The notes under the pieces are model-generated. The model saw only the letters and a program-made list of their open reading frames with translations. It was not told the origin of the DNA and did not search any database. Shown piece after piece: positions 17,276 through 26,837 of a DNA stretch of 47,712 nucleotides. A program made the translations under genes and the position numbers. This DNA comes from JAKVCB01 sp963578605 (lineage in GTDB: Bacteria; Planctomycetota; Planctomycetia; Pirellulales; Lacipirellulaceae), in assembly GCA_963578605.1 (NCBI GenBank), contig CAUZEA010000038.1, forward strand, positions 1 through 47,712, given 5' to 3'. Position 1 is the stretch's first letter; every line of letters starts with the position of its first letter.

Positions 17276-18250
17276 ATGGTTGATATGAAAAACGAAGCGG
17301 TGGTGGTAACGGACAGGCTGACCAAGCGATATGGTGAGATATTAGCCGTCAGCGATCTGTCAATTTCGATCGAGCGTGGGCAAATTCTCGGGTTTATCGG
17401 TCCTAACGGTGCGGGGAAAACGACCACGATAAAAATCCTGGTTGGTCAGGCTCGCCCCACTTCCGGTAGTGCTTCGATTGCAGGCGCAGATTGTGTTCGT
17501 GATGCCAAACGTGTGAAGCATTTAGTCGGCTACATGCCCGATACGTTCGGGACGTACGATAACATGCGCGTCCATGAGTATTTAGACTTCTTTGGCGCAG
17601 CGTTTGGCATTCCTCGCACAGACCGAATACGGCGTGTAGCAGAGGTGATGGAAATTGCCGGCGCGACTTATATGAAAGATCGCTACGTCGAAAGCCTGAG
17701 CCATGGCATGAAGCAGCGTGTCGCGATTGCCCGTACGTTGATTCACGACCCACAGGTTTTGATTCTCGACGAACCCGCCAACGGTTTGGATCCGCAGGCG
17801 CGTATTGAAATGCGTGAGCTGCTGCTGCAGCTCGCGGACGCGGGCAAGACTCTAATCGTGACTAGTCACATCCTGCCCGAGCTGTCGCGGATCTGTAACC
17901 AGGTGGCTATTATCACTCATGGCCAACTACGGGCTTTTGGTTCGCTCGACGAAATATTGAGGACAGTCAGCCAACGTCGCTGGATTGAAGTTCAGTTGAC
18001 CACGGCCTTGGATGTCGATAAGACCGTACAAATCGCCGAGCAGCACGTCGGGATGGATTCGGGAATAACAAGTTCGTCGGCCGAAGCAACCGTGCGTTTT
18101 CAGACAAGTCAGTCTGAAGAAGAACTCAGCCAATTGCTTGCCCAATTAACCACTGCGGGTGTCGGCGTGAGTCAGTTTCGAGAGATTCCGGTTGATTTGG
18201 AGGATACGTTTCTTTCCATTACGCGACAGGCTGTGGATACTGTCGGTTAG
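17276..18250 (+). CDS. ABC transporter ATP-binding protein
   Basis: This 324-residue ATPase has Walker A GPNGAGKTT at 42-50, the Q-loop region, signature LSHGMKQR, Walker B VLILDEP, D-loop NGLDPQAR and H-loop TSH. A C-terminal extension of about 100 residues follows, as in CcmA/NatA/DRA-type exporters of the ABC-2 group. It lies 4 bp after the accessory protein and 106 bp before the permease, making a complete exporter module. The cargo cannot be read from the sequence. Start choices at 17276 or the internal ATG at 17285 are both possible. Confidence 0.92.
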   Translation: MVDMKNEAVVVTDRLTKRYGEILAVSDLSISIERGQILGFIGPNGAGKTTTIKILVGQARPTSGSASIAGADCVRDAKRVKHLVGYMPDTFGTYDNMRVHEYLDFFGAAFGIPRTDRIRRVAEVMEIAGATYMKDRYVESLSHGMKQRVAIARTLIHDPQVLILDEPANGLDPQARIEMRELLLQLADAGKTLIVTSHILPELSRICNQVAIITHGQLRAFGSLDEILRTVSQRRWIEVQLTTALDVDKTVQIAEQHVGMDSGITSSSAEATVRFQTSQSEEELSQLLAQLTTAGVGVSQFREIPVDLEDTFLSITRQAVDTVG

Positions 18251-18356
18251 TGGTTGTCCGTTCTCCCGGAAAAAAACTCGTTGACGGACTGCCCAAACAC
18301 TTGATGGCTACCTTAAATCGATGGGCCCAAGAAAAAAACTAAGTGCCATGTAACCC

Positions 18357-20018
18357 ATGAAAAATCCCATCATCCAACGGGAAGTGCTGGGGTTTTTGCG
18401 GTCGTGGTGGGCGCCGGCCATCCAGATCTTGCCGGCGATTGCCTTTTCCCTGTTGGTGTTGATCCGTTGGCCAACCGATGGGCAAGTGAGTGTGGCGGGC
18501 ACTCAGGCCCGCCAGGTCCTGGAACTCTTCGGTTACGGATCACTGGTCCTGGTGCTTCTGTTAGTGCCGATCTTTCCTGCCACGGCGTTGGTTCGTGAGC
18601 GAAGGCAAGGCACGCTGGCGTTATTGCTCAACTCTCCCATGTCCTCCTGGTCGATTTACTTTGGAAAACTGGCGGGAGGTCTGACCTGTGTCCTTTTGCC
18701 ACTGCTGATGAGTTTGCCGGCGGCTGCCGCCTGCTACGCGATGACAGGTCTAGGTGTGTCGGAACATCTGGGGAGACTGTATCTGGTCCTGTTAATGGCG
18801 ACCATCGAATACACGATGCTGGCGCTATACGTCAGCAGTTTTGCGTCAACGACCGACTCGGCATTGCGTACGACCTTCAGCATCATCTTGTTGATGTCTG
18901 TCGGTAGTTTGGGACCATATCAGTTCTTGCAAGGCCAGCCGGCCGGGTGGACGGTTGAAATCGCACTGTGGTTGCAGTCGATCTCGCCGCTTCCCGCCAT
19001 GATGGAAATCCTGGGACACGGAGATGTTACTGCCCAGGGACTGATCACGCGCAGCGGAAGCCCGCTGCGGTTTTCCCTGTTGGCAGCCATTACGGCAACC
19101 TATTGTGCAGCCCACACAATCCATCGCTTGAAACAAACGATGCTCGATCGCCCGCGACCTCAGGGCGTGGTCACTCAAGATCGTAGTCATCTTCAGCAAT
19201 GGATGCGACGGTTTGTCTTTCTCGTTGATCCCAATCGCCGCAGTGGCGCTATCGGCGATTGGACCAACCCGGTGCTGGTGAAAGAATTTCGCAGTCGGCG
19301 CTTCGGCCGTTCCCAATGGATGTTGCGTTTAATTTCCCTGGCGGCGTTGATCTCACTATTGTTGACCTATATGGCGACCACGGGGACCTTTGTTTGGGGG
19401 CCCGAAACCATTGGTGTGATCATGGTGGTGTTGCAGATTGCGTTGGTGTTGATTTTGACGCCCAGCCTGGCTGCGGGCCTGATCAGTTCCGAACGCGAGA
19501 GTGGTGGCTGGACACTGCTGATGATGACACCGCTAACCGCCATGCGGATTATTGTCGGGAAGCTACTCAGTGTGGCGGCCACGGTCTTGATCGTGCTGAT
19601 GGCCACGCTTCCAGGTTACCTTGTCATGATGGTGATTCAGCCGGTATTAAAACAGCAAGTCCTTTATGTGTTGCTGAGTCTTGTGTTGACGGCCCTGTTT
19701 GCAGTCACCTTGAGTGCCGCGGTGAGCAGTTTTTTTCGGCGTACGGCTCCCGCGACGATTACCTGTTACGCATTGTTGGCGTTATTTCTCATCATGCCGA
19801 TGCTGATTTGGCTCGGTCGCGATGCACCGTTTGGACAACCCGTTGTTGAAACGGTATTGATTGCAAGTCCGCTGGCTGCCGCATTACAAACCATGCAGAT
19901 CTCGGGATTTACCCACTACGATCTCCTGCCGCTTAATTGGTGGATTATGGGAGGCGCATCGTCACTCTGTATTGGCGTCTTAGCGGTGCAGACCTGGCGG
20001 ATTACCCGACCCCTTTGA
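18357..20018 (+). CDS. ABC-2 type permease with internally duplicated halves
   Basis: This 553-residue protein has about 12 hydrophobic segments. It falls into two similar halves. NPIIQREVLGFLR near residue 2 is echoed by NPVLVKEFRSRRF near 303, and LVRERRQGTLALLLNSPMSS by LISSERESGGWTLLMMTPLT, each followed by a GKL and membrane helices. ABC-2 exporters normally use two copies of a half-size subunit, so this looks like a fused pseudo-dimer. It is probably the membrane channel driven by the upstream ATPase. The substrate is unknown. It converges with the next minus-strand gene at a 26-bp gap without a clear terminator. Confidence 0.85.
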   Translation: MKNPIIQREVLGFLRSWWAPAIQILPAIAFSLLVLIRWPTDGQVSVAGTQARQVLELFGYGSLVLVLLLVPIFPATALVRERRQGTLALLLNSPMSSWSIYFGKLAGGLTCVLLPLLMSLPAAAACYAMTGLGVSEHLGRLYLVLLMATIEYTMLALYVSSFASTTDSALRTTFSIILLMSVGSLGPYQFLQGQPAGWTVEIALWLQSISPLPAMMEILGHGDVTAQGLITRSGSPLRFSLLAAITATYCAAHTIHRLKQTMLDRPRPQGVVTQDRSHLQQWMRRFVFLVDPNRRSGAIGDWTNPVLVKEFRSRRFGRSQWMLRLISLAALISLLLTYMATTGTFVWGPETIGVIMVVLQIALVLILTPSLAAGLISSERESGGWTLLMMTPLTAMRIIVGKLLSVAATVLIVLMATLPGYLVMMVIQPVLKQQVLYVLLSLVLTALFAVTLSAAVSSFFRRTAPATITCYALLALFLIMPMLIWLGRDAPFGQPVVETVLIASPLAAALQTMQISGFTHYDLLPLNWWIMGGASSLCIGVLAVQTWRITRPL

Positions 20019-20044
20019 ATGACTCAGGAAAAATAGTTGTATAA

Positions 20045-21103
20045 CTAATCGACCCACGTCTCGGGATTGACTCCCACCTGCCGTGCCTCCACGCAGATCT
20101 CTTCCCACGTCCTGTCGTCTACCTCGATCCCCTCTTTCGATACGCGTTTGGCGTTCCTGAACTCAGGCTCACCAGGGAGCAGAATTTCCTGGAACCCATT
20201 CGCCACCCGACTCGACCTGACGTGCGCGATCACCGATTCAAGCTCGTCGTAGTAAAAGTCGAGGTCCACAAAGTGTTCGATATTGTAGACATTGAGGAAT
20301 ACACCGTTACTCATCATTGTTCGCGAGCCGCTGGCGCAGCCGAGCCCGCTCATCGCGCCCCCTAAGACCTCCACCATCAGGCTCAAAGCCATCCCCTTGT
20401 GTCCGGCGGCCCCGCCAAGCGGAAGGATCGCGCCCGGCGGATCACCTTTGAAGTCGATGGGATCTGTCGAGGGGTTACCTTCCGAATCAATGATCCATCC
20501 CTCAGGGAGTGTTTTGCCTTGGTTGAGGGCTACGCGGATCTTGCCCTCCGCCACTACCGAGGTGGTCATATCCACCATGATAGGTTCGGCATTTCGCCGT
20601 GGGGCGGAAAACCCCAGCGGGTTGGTGCTCAGCTTTCCGTCGATCCCGCCGAACGGCGCGATCTGATACCCGAGCTGGCCAGCGTTCACAAAGATCTGTC
20701 CGATGAATCCGCGCCGTGCTGCCATCAGCGGATAGGCACCAACTCTGCCAATGTGGGCTGTGTTCCGGAGAGCGACCGTACCCGTTCCGTACAGCTTCGC
20801 CTTTTCGATCGCCAGCTCTGTGGCAAAGGTTGCGCCCACCTGCCCCATTGCGCCGCCGGCGTCGACAACCGCAACCGCCGGATGATCACGCACCACCTTT
20901 GGTTTTGCACCAGGCTTGAAGCGGCCCTCACGGATGAATCGGGTATACTCGTAAAACCGAATCGCGCCGTGGGATTCGTGGCCGAACAGGCTGGACTCGA
21001 CCAGGTGGTCCACCACGGTCTTCGCGTCCTCTTCGCGACAGCCAGCCGCTTTAAACAGGGTGTATCCGATCTCGCTTAGCTTTTCGGGGGTAAACCTCGG
21101 CAA
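20045..21103 (-). CDS. Ldh_2 family NAD(P)-dependent 2-hydroxyacid dehydrogenase
   Basis: This 352-residue protein belongs to the malate/L-lactate dehydrogenase (type 2) family, which also includes ureidoglycolate, sulfolactate and diketogulonate enzymes. Markers are GHESHGAIRF with the catalytic His, NPLGFSAPRRNAEPIMVDMTTS, and GLGCASG near the C-terminal third. The start is TTG. The TTG at 21103 lies six bases after an AAGGAG, whereas the alternative TTG at 21109 touches it, so 21103 is preferred; the resulting N-terminus MPRFTPEKL also matches the family. It diverges from the phosphotriesterase-like remnant and PLP enzyme genes, suggesting a shared catabolic cluster. The exact 2-oxo or 2-hydroxy acid is not determinable. 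Confidence 0.88.
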   Translation of the reverse strand: MPRFTPEKLSEIGYTLFKAAGCREEDAKTVVDHLVESSLFGHESHGAIRFYEYTRFIREGRFKPGAKPKVVRDHPAVAVVDAGGAMGQVGATFATELAIEKAKLYGTGTVALRNTAHIGRVGAYPLMAARRGFIGQIFVNAGQLGYQIAPFGGIDGKLSTNPLGFSAPRRNAEPIMVDMTTSVVAEGKIRVALNQGKTLPEGWIIDSEGNPSTDPIDFKGDPPGAILPLGGAAGHKGMALSLMVEVLGGAMSGLGCASGSRTMMSNGVFLNVYNIEHFVDLDFYYDELESVIAHVRSSRVANGFQEILLPGEPEFRNAKRVSKEGIEVDDRTWEEICVEARQVGVNPETWVD

Positions 21104-21520
21104 TTTCAACTCCTTTTGTCTCCTGGTTCACAGCCGTTCCAGAGAACAACCGCCTTCAGTGGCGGTTTCATGCTCTCGGTATGCACTCATCTACGCGACG
21201 ACCGTTCATGGGCAATAAATCAATGGCGACGAATTCTACAGGATAGCATATTTGATTCACCGCCGAAGCCTGGGGATTGTTTGACCGGCGCAAAGCGACA
21301 GATGCAAGATGTGACTGGAGGTTCGAGAGTCCCACGACATTCCCTGCGCGGTTGCTGCACCCGTCCGCTTGATTTACGCATGGCTGGTGGTATTCTGGAG
21401 ACCCTGCTGAGAGTCAGGAGCCTGTCGGAGCCGTACAACCGGTTTTTGGCGGAAATCCACGACGGCGGCTTGAGTCAATTCGGCCCACTCCCATCGCGAT
21501 CCCCCACTTGTGACGCACCT
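21104..21520. other. Intergenic region upstream of the phosphotriesterase remnant
   Basis: About 420 bp separate the divergent dehydrogenase from the remnant gene. One frame is open across it and continuous with the remnant (from 21116), but its translation resembles no family and lies upstream of the recognisable phosphotriesterase N-terminus. I treat it as non-coding promoter DNA. No terminator or repeat was identified. Confidence 0.5.
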
Positions 21521-21778
21521 ATGGCGGCCCCCACAACCGGTCACGAAGTCATCACCGTCCTCGGGCCGATAGCGCCCGAGCAGATGGGGATCACTCAAAC
21601 TCACGAGCACCTCTTCATCGATGCGGTGAACCACTATGCCGATGGCAAAGGCTTCGGCTATCTACTGGAAACATTCGTGCCGATGCTGCGCCAGCGGGAC
21701 GTCAGCGACGAGGCGATCCAACACATGCTGGTCACCAACCCGGCCCGAGCTTTTGCGCGGAGACAGCCCAATGGCTGA
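21521..21778 (+). pseudogene. Phosphotriesterase-family gene with a large in-frame internal deletion
   Basis: The 85-residue product begins like a phosphotriesterase (VITVLGPIAPEQMGITQTHE, with the HEH metal motif) and then jumps directly to the family C-terminus (GKGFGYLLETFVPML, then VSDEAIQHMLVTNPARAFA). Family members are about 310-350 residues, so roughly 230-260 residues, including the bridging Lys and the other metal-binding His residues, are missing. The reading frame is kept across the junction near residue 37. The stop overlaps the next gene's start in ATGGCTGA, so the remnant may persist because it couples translation of that gene. It could be an inactive small protein or a fossil. 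Confidence 0.75.
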
Positions 21779-22982
21779 CGGGGCGTATGCAAAGTACGGC
21801 GTGCCGGAAATCGTTAACGGTGTGGGCTACGCAACACGGGTCGGTGGGAGCTGCCCGCACCCCGACGTGCTGCGCGCGATGTCCGAGGCCAACACGGCGT
21901 TTGTCGAGATCGACGATTTAGAAGCCGCCGCCTCGCGGATGATCGCCCACTGCACCGGTGCGGAGTCGGGCCTCGCCACCTGTGGCGCAAGCGCCGCCTT
22001 GACACTCGCCGCCGCTGCGTGCCTGGCAGGCAGCGACCCCGAGCTAATGGACCTCCTGCCCGATGTCTCGACCTTTACTCGCAGTGAAATCATTTATCCG
22101 CACCCGGGACCGTACGACTATGACCACGCCGTACGCACCGCCGGCGCGAGGCTGGTTACCATCGACTACGAGGCCCCCAATGCACTCGAGCAGATTCGGT
22201 CTTCCATTGGCCCGCACACCGCTGCGATTGGCTACGTGTGGCTGGGGACCAACGAAAGCCCGGCCATACCAGCTTTGGCTGAATTAGCCCACGGGCACGG
22301 CCTGCCGCTGATCGTCGACGCGGCATTTTCGCTGCCGCCTGTCGAGAACCTGCGCTCGTTCATTACCCGCGGCGCCGATCTTGTCGCTTACAGCGGCGGC
22401 AAACACCTCGGCGGACCACAGAATTCGGGTATCCTCTGTGGCCGCGCAGATCTCCTCCGCAGCGCGTGGGTGCAGATGGTTGACATGGACGTGCGGCCAG
22501 ACACCTGGTCGCTGCAACCGCTGATCGAGAGCGGTTGGATCGAGCGCCCGCCGCGCCACGGAATCGGGCGGTCGATGAAGGTCGGCAAGGATGCCGTGAT
22601 TGGCCTGATGGCCGCCCTGGAACGATACAGCGTTCGGAATCACGACACGGAGCTGGAGGTTTGGCGGTCGTCAATCGCGTGCGTGGCGGACGGATTGGCA
22701 GGGCTGCCCGAACTGGGCCTCACGCAACTTTTCCCCAACCCTAACGGGCAGCCGTTCCCGGTCCTACGGATCGCATCAGGCGAGGACGCAGACAGACTTT
22801 GTGTCCGCGATTTGATCCTTGCTCTGGGCCGGCTGCCACGGAAGGTAATCCTGGCCGAACACGAACGTTCGCCCGACGTCGCCTTTCTTTATCCTATGTG
22901 CCTTCGTCCAGGCGATCCCGAGTACATCGTCACCTCTATCCGAACAATCATCGAAAAGAAAAACCAAGGAGAATTACCGTGA
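21771..22982 (+). CDS. SelA/DgaE-like PLP-dependent enzyme
   Basis: This 403-residue fold-type I PLP protein resembles L-seryl-tRNA(Sec) selenium transferase-related proteins and D-glucosaminate-6-phosphate ammonia-lyase (DgaE). It shows GVGYATRVGGSCPHPDVL at the N-terminus, LIVDAAFSLPP for the cofactor Asp, and AYSGGKHLGGPQNSGIL with the Schiff-base Lys at about 211. No selD, selB or tRNA(Sec) is present, so a catabolic lyase or racemase role is more likely than selenocysteine synthesis. Its ATG is inside the 3' end of the phosphotriesterase remnant (8-bp overlap) and its stop overlaps the GTG of the amidohydrolase by 4 bp. The same pairing of a SelA-like enzyme with an amidohydrolase is known in sugar-amine catabolic loci. 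Confidence 0.82.
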   Translation: MADGAYAKYGVPEIVNGVGYATRVGGSCPHPDVLRAMSEANTAFVEIDDLEAAASRMIAHCTGAESGLATCGASAALTLAAAACLAGSDPELMDLLPDVSTFTRSEIIYPHPGPYDYDHAVRTAGARLVTIDYEAPNALEQIRSSIGPHTAAIGYVWLGTNESPAIPALAELAHGHGLPLIVDAAFSLPPVENLRSFITRGADLVAYSGGKHLGGPQNSGILCGRADLLRSAWVQMVDMDVRPDTWSLQPLIESGWIERPPRHGIGRSMKVGKDAVIGLMAALERYSVRNHDTELEVWRSSIACVADGLAGLPELGLTQLFPNPNGQPFPVLRIASGEDADRLCVRDLILALGRLPRKVILAEHERSPDVAFLYPMCLRPGDPEYIVTSIRTIIEKKNQGELP

Positions 22983-24145
22983 GCAGCTACCTCATTCGTG
23001 GCGGACAGGTGTACGACGGCTCGGGAGAAGCCCCGGCTGCGCTTGATGTGAGAATCGAGGATTCGTTAATTCAAGAGATGGGGCCTGCGCTACAACCTGA
23101 CGGCGCGCAAATCGTCGATGCGACAGGCCTGATCGTAGCGCCTGGCCTGATCGACCTGCACAGCCACGTGTTCAGTGAAATGGGTTTGTATTCGATCGAT
23201 TTTGCCGATGCCGGCCTCAAGCGAGGAGTCACTACGCTGCTCGATACCGGGTCGGCCGGAGCATTGGCCTATCCGGTGTTTCACCACTACATCATTCCAC
23301 GGGCGACTGAAGACATCTTCGCGCTTCTGAATATCTCGCAGATCGGCGTATGCGGGCATCCGGACGTCGACCCGTTCCTCGGTGATTTGCACGAGATCCG
23401 ATATCTCCACGTCCCCTCGGCCGTCGAGTGTATCCGAAAATTTCCAGGTCGTATTTTGGGAACCAAGGTTCGACTTACCTCGGTCCTGGCCGAAGGCCGG
23501 ACCGAAAATGAATGGGCCGGCTTGAACGGGGCAATCGAGGTGGCACGCCAAACGGATCTGCCTTGCATGATCCACCACTCGAGGTCCAAGGTGCCGCTTG
23601 CAGACGTACTTCGTGCGCTGCAGCCAGGCGACATCTACACCCACATGTATCACCCCCACTACGACCACGGGTTTGCTGACGACAGTGGTGCTCCCCAGGA
23701 CATAATGCACGAGGCCCGCCAGCGCGGCATCATTTTTGACGTGGGCCACGGCGTGGGTTCTTTCGGCTGGAACGTCGCCGAAGGCGCCTGCCAGCAGTAC
23801 GACTTCTGGCCCGACACCATCAGCACGGATATCCACAAGTTCAATCTTCACGGCCCGGTGTTCGACTTGACCACCACGATGAGCAAGTTTCTCCATCTGG
23901 GCATGCCCCTGGAGAAGGTGATTCGCGCCACGACGCTTGAGCCCGCCCGGGCGATGCGGCTGTCGGACCGGTTCGGCCGCCTGACGCCGGGACGGCCCGC
24001 AGACGTGACCCTTCTGCGGCTGGTCAGCGGGAGCTTTCGGCTGATCGACGTGAAACAACAAGAACGTGTGGCGAGCGAGCGACTCGTGGCGGTGATGGCG
24101 TTCAAGAACGGACAGCGCTCGGATTGTGTCCAGGACGAGGTTTAA
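22979..24145 (+). CDS. Amidohydrolase/deacetylase family metallohydrolase
   Basis: This 388-residue TIM-barrel amidohydrolase has the first metal pair in DLHSHVF (H61, H63), further ligands in IHHSRSK and MYHPHYDHG, and ISTDIH as the catalytic Asp region. The start is a GTG at 22979, supported by AAGGAG seven bases upstream and by a GTGA overlap with the previous stop; the frame itself is open well upstream. Relatives act as dihydroorotase-like or N-acyl deacetylases and are encoded beside SelA/DgaE-like enzymes, as here. The likely task is to remove an acyl or open a ring before the PLP enzyme acts. The substrate is unknown. Confidence 0.85.
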   Translation: MSSYLIRGGQVYDGSGEAPAALDVRIEDSLIQEMGPALQPDGAQIVDATGLIVAPGLIDLHSHVFSEMGLYSIDFADAGLKRGVTTLLDTGSAGALAYPVFHHYIIPRATEDIFALLNISQIGVCGHPDVDPFLGDLHEIRYLHVPSAVECIRKFPGRILGTKVRLTSVLAEGRTENEWAGLNGAIEVARQTDLPCMIHHSRSKVPLADVLRALQPGDIYTHMYHPHYDHGFADDSGAPQDIMHEARQRGIIFDVGHGVGSFGWNVAEGACQQYDFWPDTISTDIHKFNLHGPVFDLTTTMSKFLHLGMPLEKVIRATTLEPARAMRLSDRFGRLTPGRPADVTLLRLVSGSFRLIDVKQQERVASERLVAVMAFKNGQRSDCVQDEV

Positions 24146-24281
24146 GGAATATGAGAAAACGCTTGTTCGGAATCGATGGGCGGCAATCGGCCGAGCATTT
24201 CCTGAGCCAGGACACCTGTTATTCATCAAAGAGGGAAAGACTGCTCTCTTTATCGCGCTGGTCTTTTATCCCACGATGTCT

Positions 24282-26837
24282 CTATTCCACGAACAGCACA
24301 TCGGCCACCCGGGGCATTGGCAGCTGTATGGAAATGGAGCCGTCGCGGCCCCGTCGAAACTTTAGATCCCCCAGGCGGGCTGAACGCACAGAACGCGTAT
24401 CCGACGCATCTGCGAGGGTAATCTGTACCTGGCTCAGAGGCTTGCTACCCCAGTTCAGCAGAGTCACTGCCCGCCCGTGATCCGACTTCAGCAGGACTGA
24501 TTCGACCGAAGGTGGGTTCGTCGTCACCGGCGCGACAATGCCCGCGTCGGTGGCCAGGTTCGTGATCAGGTCGGCAATACGGGGAGGGTAATCGGTGGTG
24601 GGGATCCGATCTACCTGCTGGGCCCCGCGGCCGTAAGCCAATCCCGGCATGGTCGCGAAATGGAGCGATTCCCCTTGTCCATACCGGTTCCGGATTACCG
24701 CCGGTTGCCCGTCGTCGAATCGTCCTCTCACCTGCCCCGTCGTCACTTGAAATTTCCCGCGAGAACCGTAGGCATTCCACGCCTCGCTGCCCAGTCCTGC
24801 CGAGGCGTCCATCTGAACCTCCGCCAGCGGCGCGAGGTCCTTCAGACCATTCTTTGCGGCGTAATCCCCTGAGGTCTTTTCGACTCGCCTGTGCTCCACA
24901 CCCAGAACGTCGCCCAGCAGGTCCTGCGGCTGGTTATACTCATCCCGCGTTCCCGCCGCCGCGCAGGTCCAGAGATGGCCCCCCTGCCGAACCCAGTTCC
25001 GGATGGCCGTGGCGGTTTGTTGTTCCAGGCTGGGGCCGGTCACGTAAAGCACCTGGTACGGGGCCAGGTCGCCTCGCTGCACCATGACCTCATCCACAAA
25101 TTCTACCGGAATGCCACGATGGTTCAGCGCGAACCAAATATGTTCCATCTCCACCAGAAAATCGCAGTTGTAACTCCAAAATCCGTGCTGATTGACAGCG
25201 TAGAGTTGGCTGGTCATGGGCCATAAAATGGCCACTTTGGTTGGGGGGCGAACCCCATCAACCAGAAAATCTTCAGCCTTTCCGATCAAGCGGTTGGCAT
25301 CGGCCACATCGTCGTAATGGCCCAGCTTCTCCGACCACATCCACTCCGTGAAAGCATAACTGGGCCCGTAGATCCAGGAGTTGTAGGCACTGCCGCCATA
25401 ACCGGCCAATGCCATGATGCTCAGTTCCACTTCGTGACCGTGGTCTTCGGCGATGGAACCGCCGTGGTGAATGTACGCTCCGAAGCGGCCAGGTCCTTCC
25501 TGGGCTGCGGAACGGAGCAGGTTGACCATCATGGACCAGGTTCGGAAGGTGGAGCCATACTGACCGCCTCCCTCCTCCATGCCTGCTCCCAGCCAAAGGC
25601 AGGTTCCACCGCCCAGACGCGAGAATTCAAACCAATCGTGGGAGGCATACAATTCAAGACCTGGCGACGACCGTTGTGTGACATTGAGATAGAAGATTCC
25701 CGGGCAGTTCCAGTTCGTGAAGGCCAGCAGCTGATCGCCGTACAGCTGGCGCAGTGCCCGTGCCGCAACTCCACACCTGCGGCTATCGTCATATCCCACG
25801 AAGTGGACGGTGTGATACCAGAGGCGACGAGCACTCAGAGAGGCCTCCGGATCGGACGACCCCCCCAGCTTGACCTCCGCCCAGGACTCCTGGCCCAGGT
25901 CGGCAGGCAAAAGACTTTTCTCCTGTAAATATTCTCGGAACCGCTCCAGCACGGCGGCGTCTTTGTTAAGATCCTCCGCCCGACCCGGGAAATACCAGTG
26001 GGGCTCGTCGGACACGGCAAAGGTCCGCAGGCGGTTGGTAGAACCGAATGCGTCGGCAAAAGCTTTGGCTCCCGACCGATAGTGTTCTACCGCGACGGCT
26101 TCGTCCAGGGTCTTCGGCGGTCGGTGTTCCCCCATCTGGCAGTAGGGGATGTCCAGCTTCTTGCAGAGTTCGTAGGGCACGTGGCTGAGGGTGTTGTAGC
26201 CCAACCGCAGGAGCGTCTGGACTTCTTTCGTTGCCGCGTCGTTATTCTTTGGATCCGACCCGATGACACAACCAGTTGCCGTGACGAACTTCTTTGGCAT
26301 TTCCTCGCGACTGAGCCCGAAATCGCGGGTGGCCTCCAGATGACCCTGGGCTACTTCCACGATCGTTTTCACACGCCGCGGCACCAGGGCATCGGGCACC
26401 CCTCGCTCGGGAAGAATAAACTTCCACCCTGCACCAGAACCCTCCATGATCCTGGACGCCACCGGGTCGGTCGCGTCGTGGCTGCGGGCCAGTTCGAGCT
26501 GCACCCGCACCGTTCCGGCCAGGGGCTTTCGGTCCTTGGTAACGGAAACACCAGCCGTGGCGTCGTCTTTCCCGTCGGGCAGCACTTCCGAAAGATCCAG
26601 CCACTCCGACATCTCTCCCTGGGACAGGTTGGCCGCGTTCACCGAGAAAGCGGGGTTCCATGGGGAGCGATGGATCATGTGGATTTTAATGGAAACATCG
26701 AAGGGCCCGCTGCTTTCTTCCGCCTCGAGGACCGCCACCCGGACAAACAAGAACGGCGCCGCTTCGGCACCTTCCAATCGTGCGGCCCCAAGGCAAAGCG
26801 ACAGCACTGCTGCGGCAAGAAATCCTGTTGGTCTCAT
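24282..26837 (-). CDS. Secreted GH42-like glycoside hydrolase (beta-galactosidase-like)
   Basis: This 851-residue protein has a signal peptide (PTGFLAAAVLSLCLGAARLEGAEA). An N-terminal beta-rich region reaches about residue 190. A TIM-barrel-like core follows, with AVSDEPHWYFPG (a DEP motif typical of GH42-like and related proteins) and LLAFTNWNCPG. A C-terminal flavodoxin/GATase-like segment (VLYVTGPSLEQQTATAIRNW, then VRQGGHLWTCAAAG) resembles the trimerisation domain of GH42 enzymes, with a small beta domain at the end. A GGGGAAAG precedes the ATG. It should act on exported or cell-surface polysaccharide. Catalytic acid/base and nucleophile are not assigned with certainty, and it may be a family without a number. 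Confidence 0.7.
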   Translation of the reverse strand: MRPTGFLAAAVLSLCLGAARLEGAEAAPFLFVRVAVLEAEESSGPFDVSIKIHMIHRSPWNPAFSVNAANLSQGEMSEWLDLSEVLPDGKDDATAGVSVTKDRKPLAGTVRVQLELARSHDATDPVASRIMEGSGAGWKFILPERGVPDALVPRRVKTIVEVAQGHLEATRDFGLSREEMPKKFVTATGCVIGSDPKNNDAATKEVQTLLRLGYNTLSHVPYELCKKLDIPYCQMGEHRPPKTLDEAVAVEHYRSGAKAFADAFGSTNRLRTFAVSDEPHWYFPGRAEDLNKDAAVLERFREYLQEKSLLPADLGQESWAEVKLGGSSDPEASLSARRLWYHTVHFVGYDDSRRCGVAARALRQLYGDQLLAFTNWNCPGIFYLNVTQRSSPGLELYASHDWFEFSRLGGGTCLWLGAGMEEGGGQYGSTFRTWSMMVNLLRSAAQEGPGRFGAYIHHGGSIAEDHGHEVELSIMALAGYGGSAYNSWIYGPSYAFTEWMWSEKLGHYDDVADANRLIGKAEDFLVDGVRPPTKVAILWPMTSQLYAVNQHGFWSYNCDFLVEMEHIWFALNHRGIPVEFVDEVMVQRGDLAPYQVLYVTGPSLEQQTATAIRNWVRQGGHLWTCAAAGTRDEYNQPQDLLGDVLGVEHRRVEKTSGDYAAKNGLKDLAPLAEVQMDASAGLGSEAWNAYGSRGKFQVTTGQVRGRFDDGQPAVIRNRYGQGESLHFATMPGLAYGRGAQQVDRIPTTDYPPRIADLITNLATDAGIVAPVTTNPPSVESVLLKSDHGRAVTLLNWGSKPLSQVQITLADASDTRSVRSARLGDLKFRRGRDGSISIQLPMPRVADVLFVE

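Noticed and set aside
21116..21520. N-terminal extension of the phosphotriesterase remnant
   Set aside because: The residues match no domain, and the family N-terminus begins at 21521.
24150..24281. Short gene after the amidohydrolase
   Set aside because: The frame overlaps the 3' end of the GH42-like gene and has no family resemblance or clear ribosome site.
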